64,000 bases of DNA from Dactylis glomerata (taxonomy: Eukaryota > Streptophyta > Magnoliopsida > Poales > Poaceae): positions 9,874,342 to 9,938,341 of the forward strand of contig QXEO01000531.1 of NCBI GenBank assembly GCA_007115705.1, given 5' to 3'. Every line of letters begins with the position of its first letter. Position 1 is the stretch's first letter. Below are positions 1 through 10,505 of this stretch, one piece after another. Both the position numbers and the translations under genes were made by a program. The notes beneath the pieces were generated by a model. That model worked only from the letters and a program-made list of their open reading frames with translations. It did no database searches and was not told where the DNA came from.

Positions 1-1
1 A

Positions 2-1153
2 TGGGCTAAGTGTAAGGATGCTTTTATTGGTAGATACTATCCTCATGCTAAGATTATAGCTTTGTGTAGCAATATTATGAAGTTTAGTCAGTTTGATAAT
101 GAACATGTTGCTCAGGCTTGGGAAAGAATGAAATCTATGATCAAGAATTGTCGCACTCATGGACTGACTACTTGGATGATTGTCCAAACTTTTTATGCAG
201 GACTGAATTTTTCTTCAAGGAACCTATTGGATTCATCTGCTGGAGGCACTTTTATGTCCCTTACCTTGGGCGCCGCAACAAAGTTTCTCATCAATATGAT
301 GGTAAATTACTCTGAATGGCACACTGAGAGAGCTCCACAAGGTAAGAAGGTAAATTCTGTTGAGGAAACCTCTTCCTTGAGTGATAAGATTGATGCTATT
401 ATGCTTATGCTTTCTAATGATAGGACTCATGTTGATCCTAATAATGTTCCTTTAGCCTCTTTGGTTGCTCAAGAAGAGCATGTTGATGTAAACTTCATTA
501 GAAACAATAATTTTAACAACAATGCTTATAGGAACAATTTTCCTAGTAACAATTATAAGCCGTTTCCTACTAATGGTGATAATAGCTACCTTGGTAGACA
601 TAAAATGCCTAGTGAAGAAAGAATTTTTGAACTTGAAAAGGCTACCAAGAATTTTATGCAGGCGCAATATGAGCAGAACAAGACTTTCACCAAGACCATG
701 GAGGAGCAATCAGCTCTGTTGAGGACTATTAGTCATCAACTTGAGAATTTAAACAAGGCTATTCCTGAGTTGCAAGCTAAGGTTTCCAAAGCTGAAACCA
801 ATATTTCATCCTTGTCTAATGCGCATTCTTCTTTGATTAACAGAATGTCCGCTAAGCCTGATCCTTTTGCTACTGCTAATGCTATCCAAGTTAGAATTGA
901 TGAAAATGTTAGGATGCTAGTAGAATTGCATGCCAGGTGGGAAAAGAGAAGATGAGATGGCTAGAAAGATGAAGGTATGTACCATTACTACCTCTAATGA
1001 TTTTGTTCCAAATGCTAGCAATCCTCTTACTTTGATTGGTGTAGAGAAAACTCCTACTCCTAGTGTTAAAAAGCCTAAAACTGCTAAAACTTTTTCTCAA
1101 AAGAGTGCTGAAATTTTTCGGAGTGTGGGAGATGATAGATCTATTTCCTTTAA
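2..1153 (+). pseudogene. gag of element E1, 5' part, frameshifted and split by a Helitron
   Basis: The reading frame is open from base 2, so the true start lies upstream. The protein shows the retrotransposon capsid-like region (W-A-K-C-K...RYYPHAKI, about residues 1-110), an Asn-rich linker and a coiled-coil stretch rich in Glu and Leu. The frame ends at TGA 953-955, but the same protein resumes in another frame (EDEMARKMK...) without loss. The simplest cause is one extra A in the AAAA run near 941-944. The second frame runs to 1153, where the Helitron begins. Gag would form the virus-like particle that packages element RNA. This copy cannot make it intact. Confidence 0.85.
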
Positions 1154-1166
1154 CTAGCAATGTGGC

Positions 1167-1182
1167 CCGCGCATTTGCGCGG
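1167..1182 (-). other. Helitron 3' terminal hairpin
   Basis: CCGCGCAAATGCGCGG on the minus strand forms a 7-bp perfect stem with a 2-nt loop. It lies nine bases before the terminal CTAG, which is the usual Helitron terminator arrangement. Confidence 0.88.
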
Positions 1183-2318
1183 CTAGATGATCATATTATT
1201 CATTTGAGCATATATATGGCAATTAATTGTTTTTTATAACCTCCATAAAGTCTCTAGTAACTAAAACCATATAGCAAAAGTTGACATGGGTATACTTGAT
1301 TAGCGTATTAATTTGATTTACCTTAAGTTTGCGAATAAGAGAATATTTTTTTGCTATTTTTAGAAATCATTATATTTTGATAACACATGTTTTCTCGAAT
1401 ATCTTAATTCTACCAGATAAACCTATCAAGACTCTTTTTAGGATATAATTTTTGTTTTAATGTTTATGGGTTAACATCACTCTTCTCAAATTACATGCCG
1501 CTATACACTAACTCTATGGAGAGTCAAGCCATCTATTTTTTTAATCACAACTCTTATCAACAATGGCCCTAATTTTGTAAAATAAAAAAATATGCAGAAA
1601 AGTTCACACATTTATCTACAGGTTAGCATTATCCTTTCTCATTACATCTCTTGTCAATAATCTATTCTAACAAATAATTCCTTCGCATTCTCACCCCTCG
1701 CTGTCGATCCTTCAATTAGTAATTATTTCAAATTTATTAATAATAATAATTCCTAAATATATATCTTCTTCTAATAGCCTCATTACAAAACCTACCACAC
1801 TTGCTTTATATTTTTAGGAGATCATATTTTAAATATACCTTAATTATAATCCTTTTATAAAAGAATGCATGCATCTGGATAGTTCTAGTTTTATTTATCT
1901 GCTCTAACCGTACCATCCTGTTTATGTATGTGTGCAAAATATTTCATCATATGCATACAAAACTGTTACCTTATTTCATATCCGTTTGGGCCGGCTGTGA
2001 TTTACAGGTATGTAATGGCTCCTTATTAAGGTTTTATCTTGTGTTAACTCCCTGTGGCACTTTGCCGGACCGGATGAGCATTTGTTTGCCTGACGCCGTC
2101 GGTGAGCCATTATGCTTCTCTAATCCTCAATAATCAGATGTCTCAGGTGAGCCAACTATGCTTCTCTAATCGTTAATTATTAGATGTCTGGCTTCTTACT
2201 CGGGATTTCACTCTATTTTTCATACGATGTATCCAGGCTCCCTAACATTATGCATGCACTGCACGTTAATTCAAGGAGAACACAGGACACATACTTGATA
2301 GTCTGAGAGGTCAGCTTG

Positions 2319-2330
2319 AATGATATATCC
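2319..2330. repeat. Target-site duplication of the LINE, left copy
   Basis: AATGATATATCC, repeated exactly at 2715-2726 on the other side of the LINE fragment. Confidence 0.8.
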
Positions 2331-2716
2331 CGTCCCGGCCACTACTCCCGCCCACTCTGCGGCCATGTTTCGACTCTTGTGCTTTTGGCACTTGAGGAAG
2401 CATCCCAATGGGGTTGTCTTCAACCGCCTGCGTCCCTCCCTGCCTGTCTTTCGGAAAAACTGTCGCGATGACACTGTTTTGTGGCGCGGCCGGCTTTCTC
2501 TGGACCAGCATCTAGATGTTGAGGATTGGCTCTCCCTTCGTAGCTAGCATGTGTTGCTCTTTTCGGCTTCGGTCTTGTTGAGATCACCCCCTTGCGTTGG
2601 GTGTTTCTTCCTCCCTCATCTGTAAATTTCTCCCTGGGGTTTCACCCTATCTTTTTGATGAAATAATAAATTCAGGTGGGAGCTTGGGCTCTCTCCGGTG
2701 ACAGCTCGACAAAAAA
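2331..2716 (+). mobile_element. 5'-truncated LINE, C-terminus of ORF2 plus 3' UTR
   Basis: The reading frame to about 2545 encodes the tail of a LINE ORF2, recognisable by the W-H-L-R-K-H...N-G-V-V-F-N...L-R-P-S-L pattern that follows the zinc-binding domain in plant L1-type elements. About 170 bp of 3' UTR follows (AATAAATTCAGGTGGGAGC...) and ends in AAAAAA. AATGATATATCC occurs immediately before (2319-2330) and overlapping the poly(A) end (2715-2726), a 12-bp target-site duplication. This is an ordinary 5'-truncated retroposition, not gene capture, and it post-dates Helitron assembly or rode along with it. Confidence 0.82.
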
Positions 2717-3579
2717 TGATATATCCGATGGAATTGGCTCCAAACTCGAGCCGTCGACAATTGTCAATCAGAAAATAATGGGAGCTCGTCGTGATACTTC
2801 TGCTACCTGGAGGTGACAACGATTCTGACCATGTCATAAAGTCAGAGGCCTGGTTGTCGTTGCCCGGAACTCATCGGAGGAGACTGTACATGGCCGTTAT
2901 ATGGGATGCTGCCGTTTGAAGATTCGCTCAACCCAAGTACTCAAGCTAGGATTTGTAACCATTAGCTCTCAGCACCATCGATCTGCATATGGGCCGCCGA
3001 CAGACTTCTTCTTCCCAGCGGGATGCGTGATGCGTCTACCATGTAGCATGTAGTACCTTGTGAGCTGCCTGATAAGCGCTCCGCTATGAACGACATCCAA
3101 CATGATGATATTGGGCACTGGCCTGGATTGGATCGTTACCCTCCTTTTTAGAACAATCTGCAGAATTAGAGATACCTTATTCAGTTTGATGTGTTGATTC
3201 ATCTATTCCGAATTTCCGATGAAGACAACCTAATCAAAATCAGTGGAGCAAACAAATCCCAAACTGATTTTGCTGATGTGCCCATTGAGTTGCTCGAGCC
3301 ACGCGATTCATGAAATAGATGAGGATGGCGGCGGCTATGCTTGCGCGGGAATGGAGCCGATAGCGCTTTTGCTGTCCTCGGAGGCTCAGAGACGCCAGGG
3401 AGCCATCCTCGGTGCGAGCAAAAAGTCCTAGGGCTGGACGACTTGTATATGAGTTCTATATCAATACGGCTGCACTTAACCGCACGGTTAACTTCCGCAA
3501 AATCAATTAATCTTAACCGTACGAAACTTTTGTAAAAATCTTAGCCATACAATGTTAGTTGTTTTAATAATATAATAGA

Positions 3580-4219
3580 TGATTTTGATGTTGATGGCTG
3601 CAATATATCTAAAGTTATTTTGTTTTTGCAAAAGCTTGCTTTGACTCCTAATGCTAGTTCTTTAAATGTTGCTTTTAGTAAGCATATTACCAATGCTCTG
3701 ATGAAAATTAGGGATGAAAAGTTGAAGCAAAAAGCTTCTATTCCCAAGAAGTTAGAAGATGGTTGGGAACCCATCATTGATATGCATGTTAATGGTTTTG
3801 ATTGCCATGCTTTATGTGATGTAGGTGCTAGTATTTCTATTATGCCTAGGAAGATTTATAACATGCTTGATTTACCACCTCTTGAAAAGTGTTATTATGA
3901 TGTTCCTATTGCTGATGTTGCTAAGAAAAAACCTTTGGGAAGGATTAATGATGTTCTTATTGTGGTTAACAATAACCTTGTTCCCATTGATTTTCTTGTC
4001 ATGGATGTTGAATGCAATGCTTCATGTCCTATTGTTTTGGGAAGACCTTTTCTTCGAACTGTAGGTGCCATCATTGATATGAGGGAAGGCACCATCAAAT
4101 ATCAATTCCCACTCAAGAAAGGTATGGAACACTTCCCTAGAAAGAGGAAGAAATTACTTTTTGACTCTATTCTTAGAGCAAATTATGAGCTTGATGCTTC
4201 ATCACTTGATATTACTTGA
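3580..4219 (+). pseudogene. gag-protease of E1, 3' part (aspartic protease)
   Basis: This continues the gag frame after the Helitron and runs uninterrupted to TGA 4217-4219. Two protease hallmarks are present: the active-site motif A-L-C-D-V-G-A-S-I-S-I-M-P, and the later I-V-L-G-R-P-F-L flap/core motif about 80 residues on. D-V-G-A or D-L-G-A in place of D-T/S-G-A is usual for Athila-like elements. The enzyme would cleave the gag polyprotein during particle maturation. The ORF ends here with no reverse transcriptase after it, so this element encodes only gag and protease. It counts as a pseudogene because of the upstream frameshift and the Helitron. Confidence 0.87.
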
Positions 4220-6003
4220 TTCGCACTTTCTGCGCCTAGCTCAAAGGCGTTAAAGAAAAGCACTCTTGGGAGATAACCCAATGTTTTTACTTTCAGTTCT
4301 TTTTCTTTTATTTGAGTCTTGGAAGTTATTACAACTGTAATAATCTCTCCTTATCATTTTTATTTCATTTTTGTGCCAAGAGAAGCCTCTAATTTGAGTG
4401 AGGTAAGATTTGGGGATGTTGCTGTCCTAAAACAGTTTTTGGTGCTGCACCGTAAAAATTCGTGAACATTCTCTGTATATCTTTTGGACCTGCGATTTCT
4501 TGTGCATATGTCCCAGGTTATATCCAAACTTTCATTAGTTGAACACTTTTTGATTTGAGCAACATAAAACCCTCTAAAAATTCGACCTTTGTCAGCTATT
4601 CTATTTTGACAGATTTCTGCCAATATTTGTGTTTGCCGCTCGATCGCTTTCTTTTTGAGTTCTTTTGATCACGGAACTTTTGGGGAAGTTGCTACAGTAG
4701 TATATACTTTATATGTGGTGGTTTTGAGTTGAAACCTGAAGCAAAAAAGGGTTGATTCAATGTTATGCTTACACTAATGTTGCTAATAAATTTGTGTTTA
4801 GTTTTGTATGAAGGAAGTTTTCAAGTGTAGAGATTGGAGAATGATGAGATGAGTTGAAGAATGGACAAAAGCTTAAGCTTGGGGATGCCCAGCACCCCAC
4901 GAAATATCCAAGAAGTACAAGCATCAAAGATTGGGGATGCCCCCGAGGCACCCCTTCTTCATCGGCAAAAATCAGGTCACCTTTCAACACACTATATTTT
5001 TATTGCTTCATGCATTATGCGTTTTTCTTGGAGCGTCAGTTGTTTTAGTTTTCAGTTTTGTTTACTTTTGTTTTCTGCAATAAATGGTTGGACCCCAACA
5101 AATTTCTTTTGGAGAAGTTGCCTTGCTTTTCATTTGCCAAGAACACTCTGTTTTTTACTCTTATCATTTCAATGAGTGTTCTCTTTTTCTAGAACTGCGT
5201 TTAGCTTTTGATTTTCGCCTTGATTTGTGTTCAGATATTGTTATATCTTTGTATCAAGGTGTATTTTTTCCTCTGGTCCATATTGGTTTTCATCAAAAGA
5301 GTTGCTTATAAAAAGTTCGAATAGTGTTGGAAAAGAGAAAAAGCTTTATGCAAAAAAGTGGTACAAGAAGGAGCTTGTGTAGACTGCGGCCTAGGCTTTT
5401 GCATGTCGTGCTTGATGTCTTTTTGATAGTATGCTTAGTGGTTTTGCTGTAGCATGACTTGTCTCAAATGACTGAGATTGCTTAATGAGCCTTTGAAAAA
5501 ATCATGCGTTGTTTTAATTATTTGGAAGCATTATTTTGGTTTTCTCCTTGATGCTTTATTTGGGTTGACTTGGCGCATGCTCACACATGTTAGACTCATA
5601 CAAAGTCGCCATTGCCTCTATGATCATTTAGTTTTTGACTTTTGATGCCATCTTTTGCTTCTTTTAATGTCGCTTTGTCGCTTTGCATGATTATGGCCGT
5701 TATTGCTCTCTTAGTTGGTCGCTCCCAGTCTTTTTGCTAGCCCTCACTTTGTACTGAGTATAAGCTCTACTCGTGCATCCAATTCCTAAAAACCAAGTTT
5801 GCCATTGTGTCCACTATAAATTCCTATGCATGGTATTTGTAAGCCATTCCAAGTAAATTTTCATGTGCTAGCTTTCAAAACCTTCAAAATACTTCTTGTT
5901 TTGTGACACTATTTTCAGCTCATGGGGACGTAGTGGTCGGATTTGCTATCTTCCATATTGTCTTATTCCAAAAATAAAAAAAAAATAAAAAAGAAAGAAA
6001 AAA

Positions 6004-6096
6004 GGCACTCCTCCATGGTATGTGAATGTTGGTGGGCACCCGATGGAATCGGTTAGCCATGGTTTGTGAAAGGAAAAAAAGGTGGGAAGGAGTGCC
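6004..6096 (+). other. Conserved nested hairpin in the E1 tail
   Basis: GGCACTCCT (6004-6012) pairs with AGGAGTGCC (6088-6096). Inside, two CCATGG copies can pair, and CCGAT-GGA-ATCGG makes an inner stem. The same layout recurs in element A at 33354-33440. Confidence 0.6.
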
Positions 6097-6775
6097 AAGT
6101 TTTATAAAGAGAGCACACAAGTGCCAATCTCTCTCTCAAAAACTTGCTTCATTTTTGTATGGAAGATATTAAGAACCCCATTGCCAGTCGTTGACAAAAG
6201 CAACCACCTCTCAAAACCCAAGTTTTATCTCTCTGTTTTACAAATGAAAAGCTCTAGCACATGTTTAATCACTGCTTCCCTCCGCGAAGGGCCTTTCTTT
6301 TACTTTTATGTTCAGTCACCACCTTCTACCTTTATGCACCGTGATAGAGAGCATAGTTATCATTCTGAGTATAATGTGCATTGTCCCAAAGTTTTCATTG
6401 ATTGATTCATGATGTTGGTTTCACTTGTTCTTAAATTACTTGTATCTAGTCGCCCTCTTAAACTTGAAGGTGTCCTATGCATTTATGTTTTGCTCTCTCA
6501 TGAAGGACAAGCTGAAAACCATTTGTATGTTTTTCCATATGATTTGAACACACGTTTGACTTTCATTGTTTCATTTTCATGATCTTTCGTTTGTGTTCTT
6601 TTTCATGTTATAACATGGTTGCTAAGTTTCTACTATCAAGATTATATCTTTCATGCCCATGTTTTAAATTCTTTTGATCCCAGCGCACAACGCTTACATA
6701 TATGATCAAGATTATGTAGGTGCATGCCACCTAAAAAATTATTTCTTTTGTTATCACTTACCTACTCGAGGACGA

Positions 6776-6798
6776 GCAGGAGTTAAGCTTGGGGATAC
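6776..6798 (+). promoter_or_regulatory. Polypurine-type tract before the LTR
   Basis: GCAGGAGTTAAGCTTGGGGA followed by TAC lies directly before the LTR start TGATACG. It is the expected plus-strand priming site. Element A has the related AAGCTTGGGGGAGT at the same place. Confidence 0.6.
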
Positions 6799-7167
6799 TG
6801 ATACGTCTTCAACGTATCCATAATTTTTGATGCTCCATGCTTGTTTTTTACACCATTTGCTTAGTGTTTCGTTACACTTCGTGGCATTTTTATGCATTTT
6901 CTGGAACTAACCTATTAACAAGATGCCACAGTCCCAGTTCCCTGTTTTTTGCTATTTTTGTGTTTCAGAAAAGTTACAGGAAATATTCTCGGAATTGGAC
7001 GAAACAAAAGCCAGACGTCCAGATATTTACCGAAGCTTCCAGAGAACCGAAGAGGAGACGGAAAGGAGCCACAGGGCGGACACACCACCAGGGGGCGTGG
7101 CCTACCCCTAGCCCGCGCAGGCCTATGGTGTGGGCCCCCTGGTCCACTTCTGACGCTGCCCCTTCAC

Positions 7168-7175
7168 CTATAAAG
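7168..7175 (+). promoter_or_regulatory. TATA-like box in the E1 LTR
   Basis: CTATAAAG lies about 370 bp into the LTR, in a C-rich context (CACCTATAAAGACCCC). It is the likely core promoter of the element. Assigned by motif only. Confidence 0.45.
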
Positions 7176-8021
7176 ACCCCCCGACGGGAAAAACCTAAAC
7201 ACCCGATCACTTTTCCAGAAACATATCGTGATCCGCCGCCATCATCGACCTGAGATCATGAGGGTCCAGAAGCTCTTCCTGGCACCCTGCCGGAGAGGGG
7301 AATCGCCACCGGAGGTCTTCTTCATCGCCATGATTGCCTCCGGCACGAAGAGTGAGTAGTCTACCTTGGACTATGGGTCCATAGCAGTAGCAAGATGGTT
7401 GTCTTCTCCACCATGTGCTTCATGTTTAGATCTCGTGAGCTGCCTTACATGATCAAGATCACCGTTATGTAATTCTACATGTTGTGTTTGTTGGGATCCG
7501 ATGAATATTGGTGTTATGATTGAGTTGATGTACTGAATTTTATCTTATGTTATCTCTATGTTGTTTATGATCTTGCATGCTCTCCGTTGTTAGTAGCTAT
7601 CTTGGCCGAGTAGTTGCTAGTGACTCCAAGAGGGGGTATTTATGCTCGATAGTGGGTTCATGCCTCTATTTAATCTGGGGGATAGATGTGTTGTTGCTAC
7701 TAGGGGGAAAACAACATTCATATGCTCGAGGGCATATGCTTTGTTCAGATTACACACATTGCTTAATACAGTTATCTGTTGTTCGCAACTTAATACTTGT
7801 GGAGTTCTCGGATTGATTCGCCACAAGTGGATTATTAGTCATAGATGCGGTTGGATGGCGGTCTATGTATCTTGTTGTAATGCCGAGAGTAAATCTCATA
7901 GTGATCCTCTTGACATATCATGTTATCTTTATTCTATCAATTGCCCAACTGTAATTTGTTTACCTAGCATGTGTTATTTTATCTTATGGAGAGACACCAC
8001 TAGTGAACTGTGGACCCCGGT

Positions 8022-8446
8022 TGATGAGGTTCTAACTCGGCAATGCCCATGCTTGAGGGCTTTCGAATCATGGAGCGCTTGTGGGATCCGGCGAACTCGA
8101 TGGCGGTCAATAAACGACGAGGGGCACACGAAGTTTACCCAGGTTCACGTCCCCTCGGTGGAGGATCGCTACGTCCTGCTAGCAATCTAGTATATGACAT
8201 AGTTGTGTACAGGGAGCCGCCGTAGGCGGAGGTTGTTTGTCTAGTCTGTCTGAGATCTATCTCTAGGGGGTGCCCCTGGTGGCTTTATATATGCAGCCAG
8301 TTAGGAGTTACAAGGGGTTTCTTGACTTCTACTCCAAGTCGGTGTGTTGGGCCTTGCGGGCTTCATGTATATCCTTCGAGCGGGCTTCTTCCTTGGCAGA
8401 AACCAGGTAGGCGAATATCGAGGGCCTATTTGTCATTCCTTCATCA
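8022..8446 (-). repeat. 3' LTR of element F
   Basis: On the plus strand it runs TGATGAGG...TTCATCA. It matches 11895-12319 over its full 425 bp with a few substitutions. A TATA box (minus strand TATATAAAG) is at 8283-8291. Confidence 0.87.
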
Positions 8447-8461
8447 GTAGCCCCCGAGTGC
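8447..8461 (-). promoter_or_regulatory. Polypurine-type tract of element F
   Basis: The minus strand reads GGCACTCGGGGGCTAC directly before the 3' LTR, a G-rich plus-strand priming site of the kind seen in Triticeae LTR elements. Confidence 0.55.
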
Positions 8462-9160
8462 CTGGGATAGTCAAAGACTATGGCACGGACTCTAACTTGA
8501 GTCTCCTTTTAATTGCACGAGACCATATTCGCCTTTCCTGAAAAAGCATAAAAGCATAGCAAGTACACAACTGATGCATCTGATAGATGCGGTTGATTTG
8601 AATAGTGCTTATTCTGAGCCTCGAAAATGTTTAGCTTGGTTTGCAGGGGATACGCATAACCGGCCTGAGACTCACGCCGGGTCTCAGTTAATTGCATAGC
8701 CGCAAAAACATTCGGTTAGCTTACTCAGATTCGAGTCCCCCGACTCGAACCCGCGTGGGCTGGCGCTACCTCGACCCGAGCCGTGTTGGACTTACCGGCT
8801 CGAAGCCCAGTTCAGTGTGGGGCTCCCGATGCGTCCATCGGTGCAAACTTCATACCGAAGGTATAGAAAATTACTCGGTAGAGCGCGCTTGATACGAATA
8901 CCGGGCCATCTGGTGTTGCAAATCATGGACTTACCTTCGTATTTGACATACGGCATCCGAATTGGTATATTGCCACCAGAATTCGGGCATTTTGAGTGTA
9001 TGCGTGAGTATAGAATTGGATTCAGGGGGCTAAAAATTGCTCCCGAATCGAAATTGAGGCACTGCTGGCCCTGAATCAGAGATAACCTGAGATCTGAAGC
9101 CCACGATCAGATGCAATAACGGTTCTGACTTGCCTGTACGAAAGAAACCATTATTCGAGT
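8462..9160. other. Internal spacer of element F, no gene seen
   Basis: About 700 bp between the polypurine tract and the first tandem array. The open frames on both strands are short and show no family motif. Confidence 0.5.
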
Positions 9161-9421
9161 AGCCCCCGAGCGTGTTGCTAACGCCGGGCGAATAGACGCC
9201 AATGCGAGGCGAAGCCCCCGAGCGTGTTGCCAACGCCGGGCGAATAGACGCCAATACGAGGCGAAGCCCCCGAGCGTGTTGCCAATGCCGGGCGAATAGA
9301 TGTCAATTCGGGGTGCAGCCCCCGAGCATGTTGCCAATGCCGGAATTCGAGGCACAGCCCCCGAGCGTGTTGCCAACGCCGGGGCGAATGAAAAGCCAAT
9401 GCAAGGCGCAGCCCCCGAGTA
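9161..9421. repeat. 52-bp tandem repeat array in element F
   Basis: The block AGCCCCCGAGCGTGTTGC recurs at 9161, 9213, 9265, 9317, 9356 and 9410, so the period is 52 bp with one shortened and one lengthened unit. The units sit directly head to tail. Confidence 0.85.
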
Positions 9422-9574
9422 TCGGTTGCTGAAAGTGTCGAAAGCATACAAAAAGTAATGAAAGTAGTCGACTCATAGTTGAGGAAGACTTAGCTTTGAC
9501 ATCTTTTCCCGAGGGGTCGAAGAGTGTTGGGCGAAGTCTTCGGCTCCGCAGGGGTCGAAGAATCTTGACGCGGA

Positions 9575-10370
9575 AGGTCGAATGTCTTGGATGATGGCAT
9601 GGTCGAATTTGTTGTCGCCAGCAGGATCGAAGATAATGACGACGGCGAGGACGAAAATCACGGTGATGACGGGGTCGAAGATCACGGCGACGGCGGTGTC
9701 GAACATCATGGCGATGAAGGGTCGAAGATCATGACGATGGCGAGGTCGAATTTCCTGATGACGCAGGGGTCGAATTTCCTTATGACGCAGGGGTCGAATT
9801 TCCTGATGATGCTGGGGTCGAATTTCCTGATGATGCTGGGGTCGAATTTTCTGATGTCACTAGGGTCGAATTTCCTGAAGATGCAGAGGTCGAATTTCCT
9901 GAAGATGCAGAGGTCGAATTTCCTGGATTGGCGAGGTCGAATTTCCTGATGACGCTAAGGTCGAATTTCTCAAAGATCTTTGTGGCGAACTCGAAGATCA
10001 TGTCGGCGGCAGCATCGAAGACCATGTCGGTGGCAGCGTCGAAGACCATATCGGCGGTGGCGTTGAAGACCATGTCGGTGGCGGCGTCGAAGACCATGTC
10101 AGCGGCGGCGTCGAAGACCATGTTGGCGGAGTCGAAGATCTCGGTGATGGCGGCGTCGAAGATCTTGACGCTTGATTCGAAGGTCATGGCGATGGTGTCG
10201 AAGATTTTGACGCTTGATTCGAAGGTCATGGCGATGGAGTCGAACGTCTTGATGACGGACTCAAAGATCATGGCGATGTAGTCGAACGTCTTGATGACGG
10301 ACTCGAAGATCATGGCGATGAAGTCGAACGTCTTGATGACAGACTCGAAGATCATGAGCGTGAGCTTCCG
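9575..10370. repeat. Tandem array of 24-bp and longer GTCGAA units in element F
   Basis: Three sub-arrays share a GTCGAA core. GGTCGAATTTCCTGATGA-type units (period about 24 bp) run to about 9960. GTCGAAGACCATGTCGGTGG-type units (about 24 bp) follow to about 10130. Longer units (about 45-48 bp) carrying GATTCGAAGGTCATGGCGAT run to about 10370. Confidence 0.82.
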
Positions 10371-10505
10371 CGCAGAGGCGAGGCGATGTCGAGCCCCCGA
10401 GCGCGGCAGCAGCGAGATCGCTCGGATCACAGTCGATGAAGTAGCAGCGACAGACTTGGCGCGGACGGATTGCGACGTCGATGGTATCGGTCGCGGCGTT
10501 TGCAA
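9780..10505 (-). CDS. Repeat-encoded open frame in element F, function unknown
   Basis: A 241-residue open frame in the element's own sense direction. After about 50 residues it consists of near-copies of F-D-A-A-x-D-M-V and F-E-S-x-x-K-x-F-D, because the underlying DNA repeats are mostly multiples of three. No known domain, signal peptide or zinc knuckle is visible. A long frame through a 24-bp repeat can arise by chance. I do not assign a function, and I think it is more likely a by-product of the array than a gene. Confidence 0.2.
   Translation of the reverse strand: MQTPRPIPSTSQSVRAKSVAATSSTVIRAISLLPRSGARHRLASARKLTLMIFESVIKTFDFIAMIFESVIKTFDYIAMIFESVIKTFDSIAMTFESSVKIFDTIAMTFESSVKIFDAAITEIFDSANMVFDAAADMVFDAATDMVFNATADMVFDAATDMVFDAAADMIFEFATKIFEKFDLSVIRKFDLANPGNSTSASSGNSTSASSGNSTLVTSENSTPASSGNSTPASSGNSTPAS

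Larger units (their letters stand above)
1154..3579 (-). mobile_element. Non-autonomous Helitron inserted in E1 gag-protease
   Basis: Read on the minus strand it starts TCTATTATATTATTAAAAC and ends with a GC hairpin, nine bases, then CTAG. The host bases are A before TC and T after CTAG, the exact Helitron target (A|T). Removing 1154-3579 rejoins the gag-protease frame (SISFN then DFDVDGC), which independently confirms both borders. There is no Rep/helicase ORF, so it is non-autonomous. Apart from one LINE fragment (2331-2716), the interior (1183-2318 and 2727-3577) shows nothing I recognise. A short minus-strand open frame near 2969-3202 has no recognisable motif. Confidence 0.88.
4220..6798 (+). 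other. Non-coding 3' internal region of E1
   Basis: About 2.6 kb with no credible coding sequence, T-rich in the middle. It shares short blocks with the matching region of element A (32351-34138), including the TGGCGCATGCTCA/TGGCACATGCTCA motif and a hairpin near 6004-6096. This is the usual long tail of Athila-type elements that lack pol. Confidence 0.7.

Noticed and set aside
2969..3202. Possible captured gene fragment in the Helitron on the minus strand
   Set aside because: A 77-residue open frame with no recognisable motif. I could not match it to a replication protein or any host gene by eye.
7642..8190. 182-residue open frame across the E1 LTR and element F
   Set aside because: It crosses the proven insertion border at 8022, so it cannot be an ancestral gene.
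9161..9421. CRISPR-like regular repeats
   Set aside because: The units are contiguous tandem repeats with no unique spacers, inside a plant LTR element.
9587..10281. Plus-strand open frames through the element F array (N-F-L-M-T-Q-G-S type)
   Set aside because: Antisense to the element, produced by the 24-bp period, and without start context or domain.
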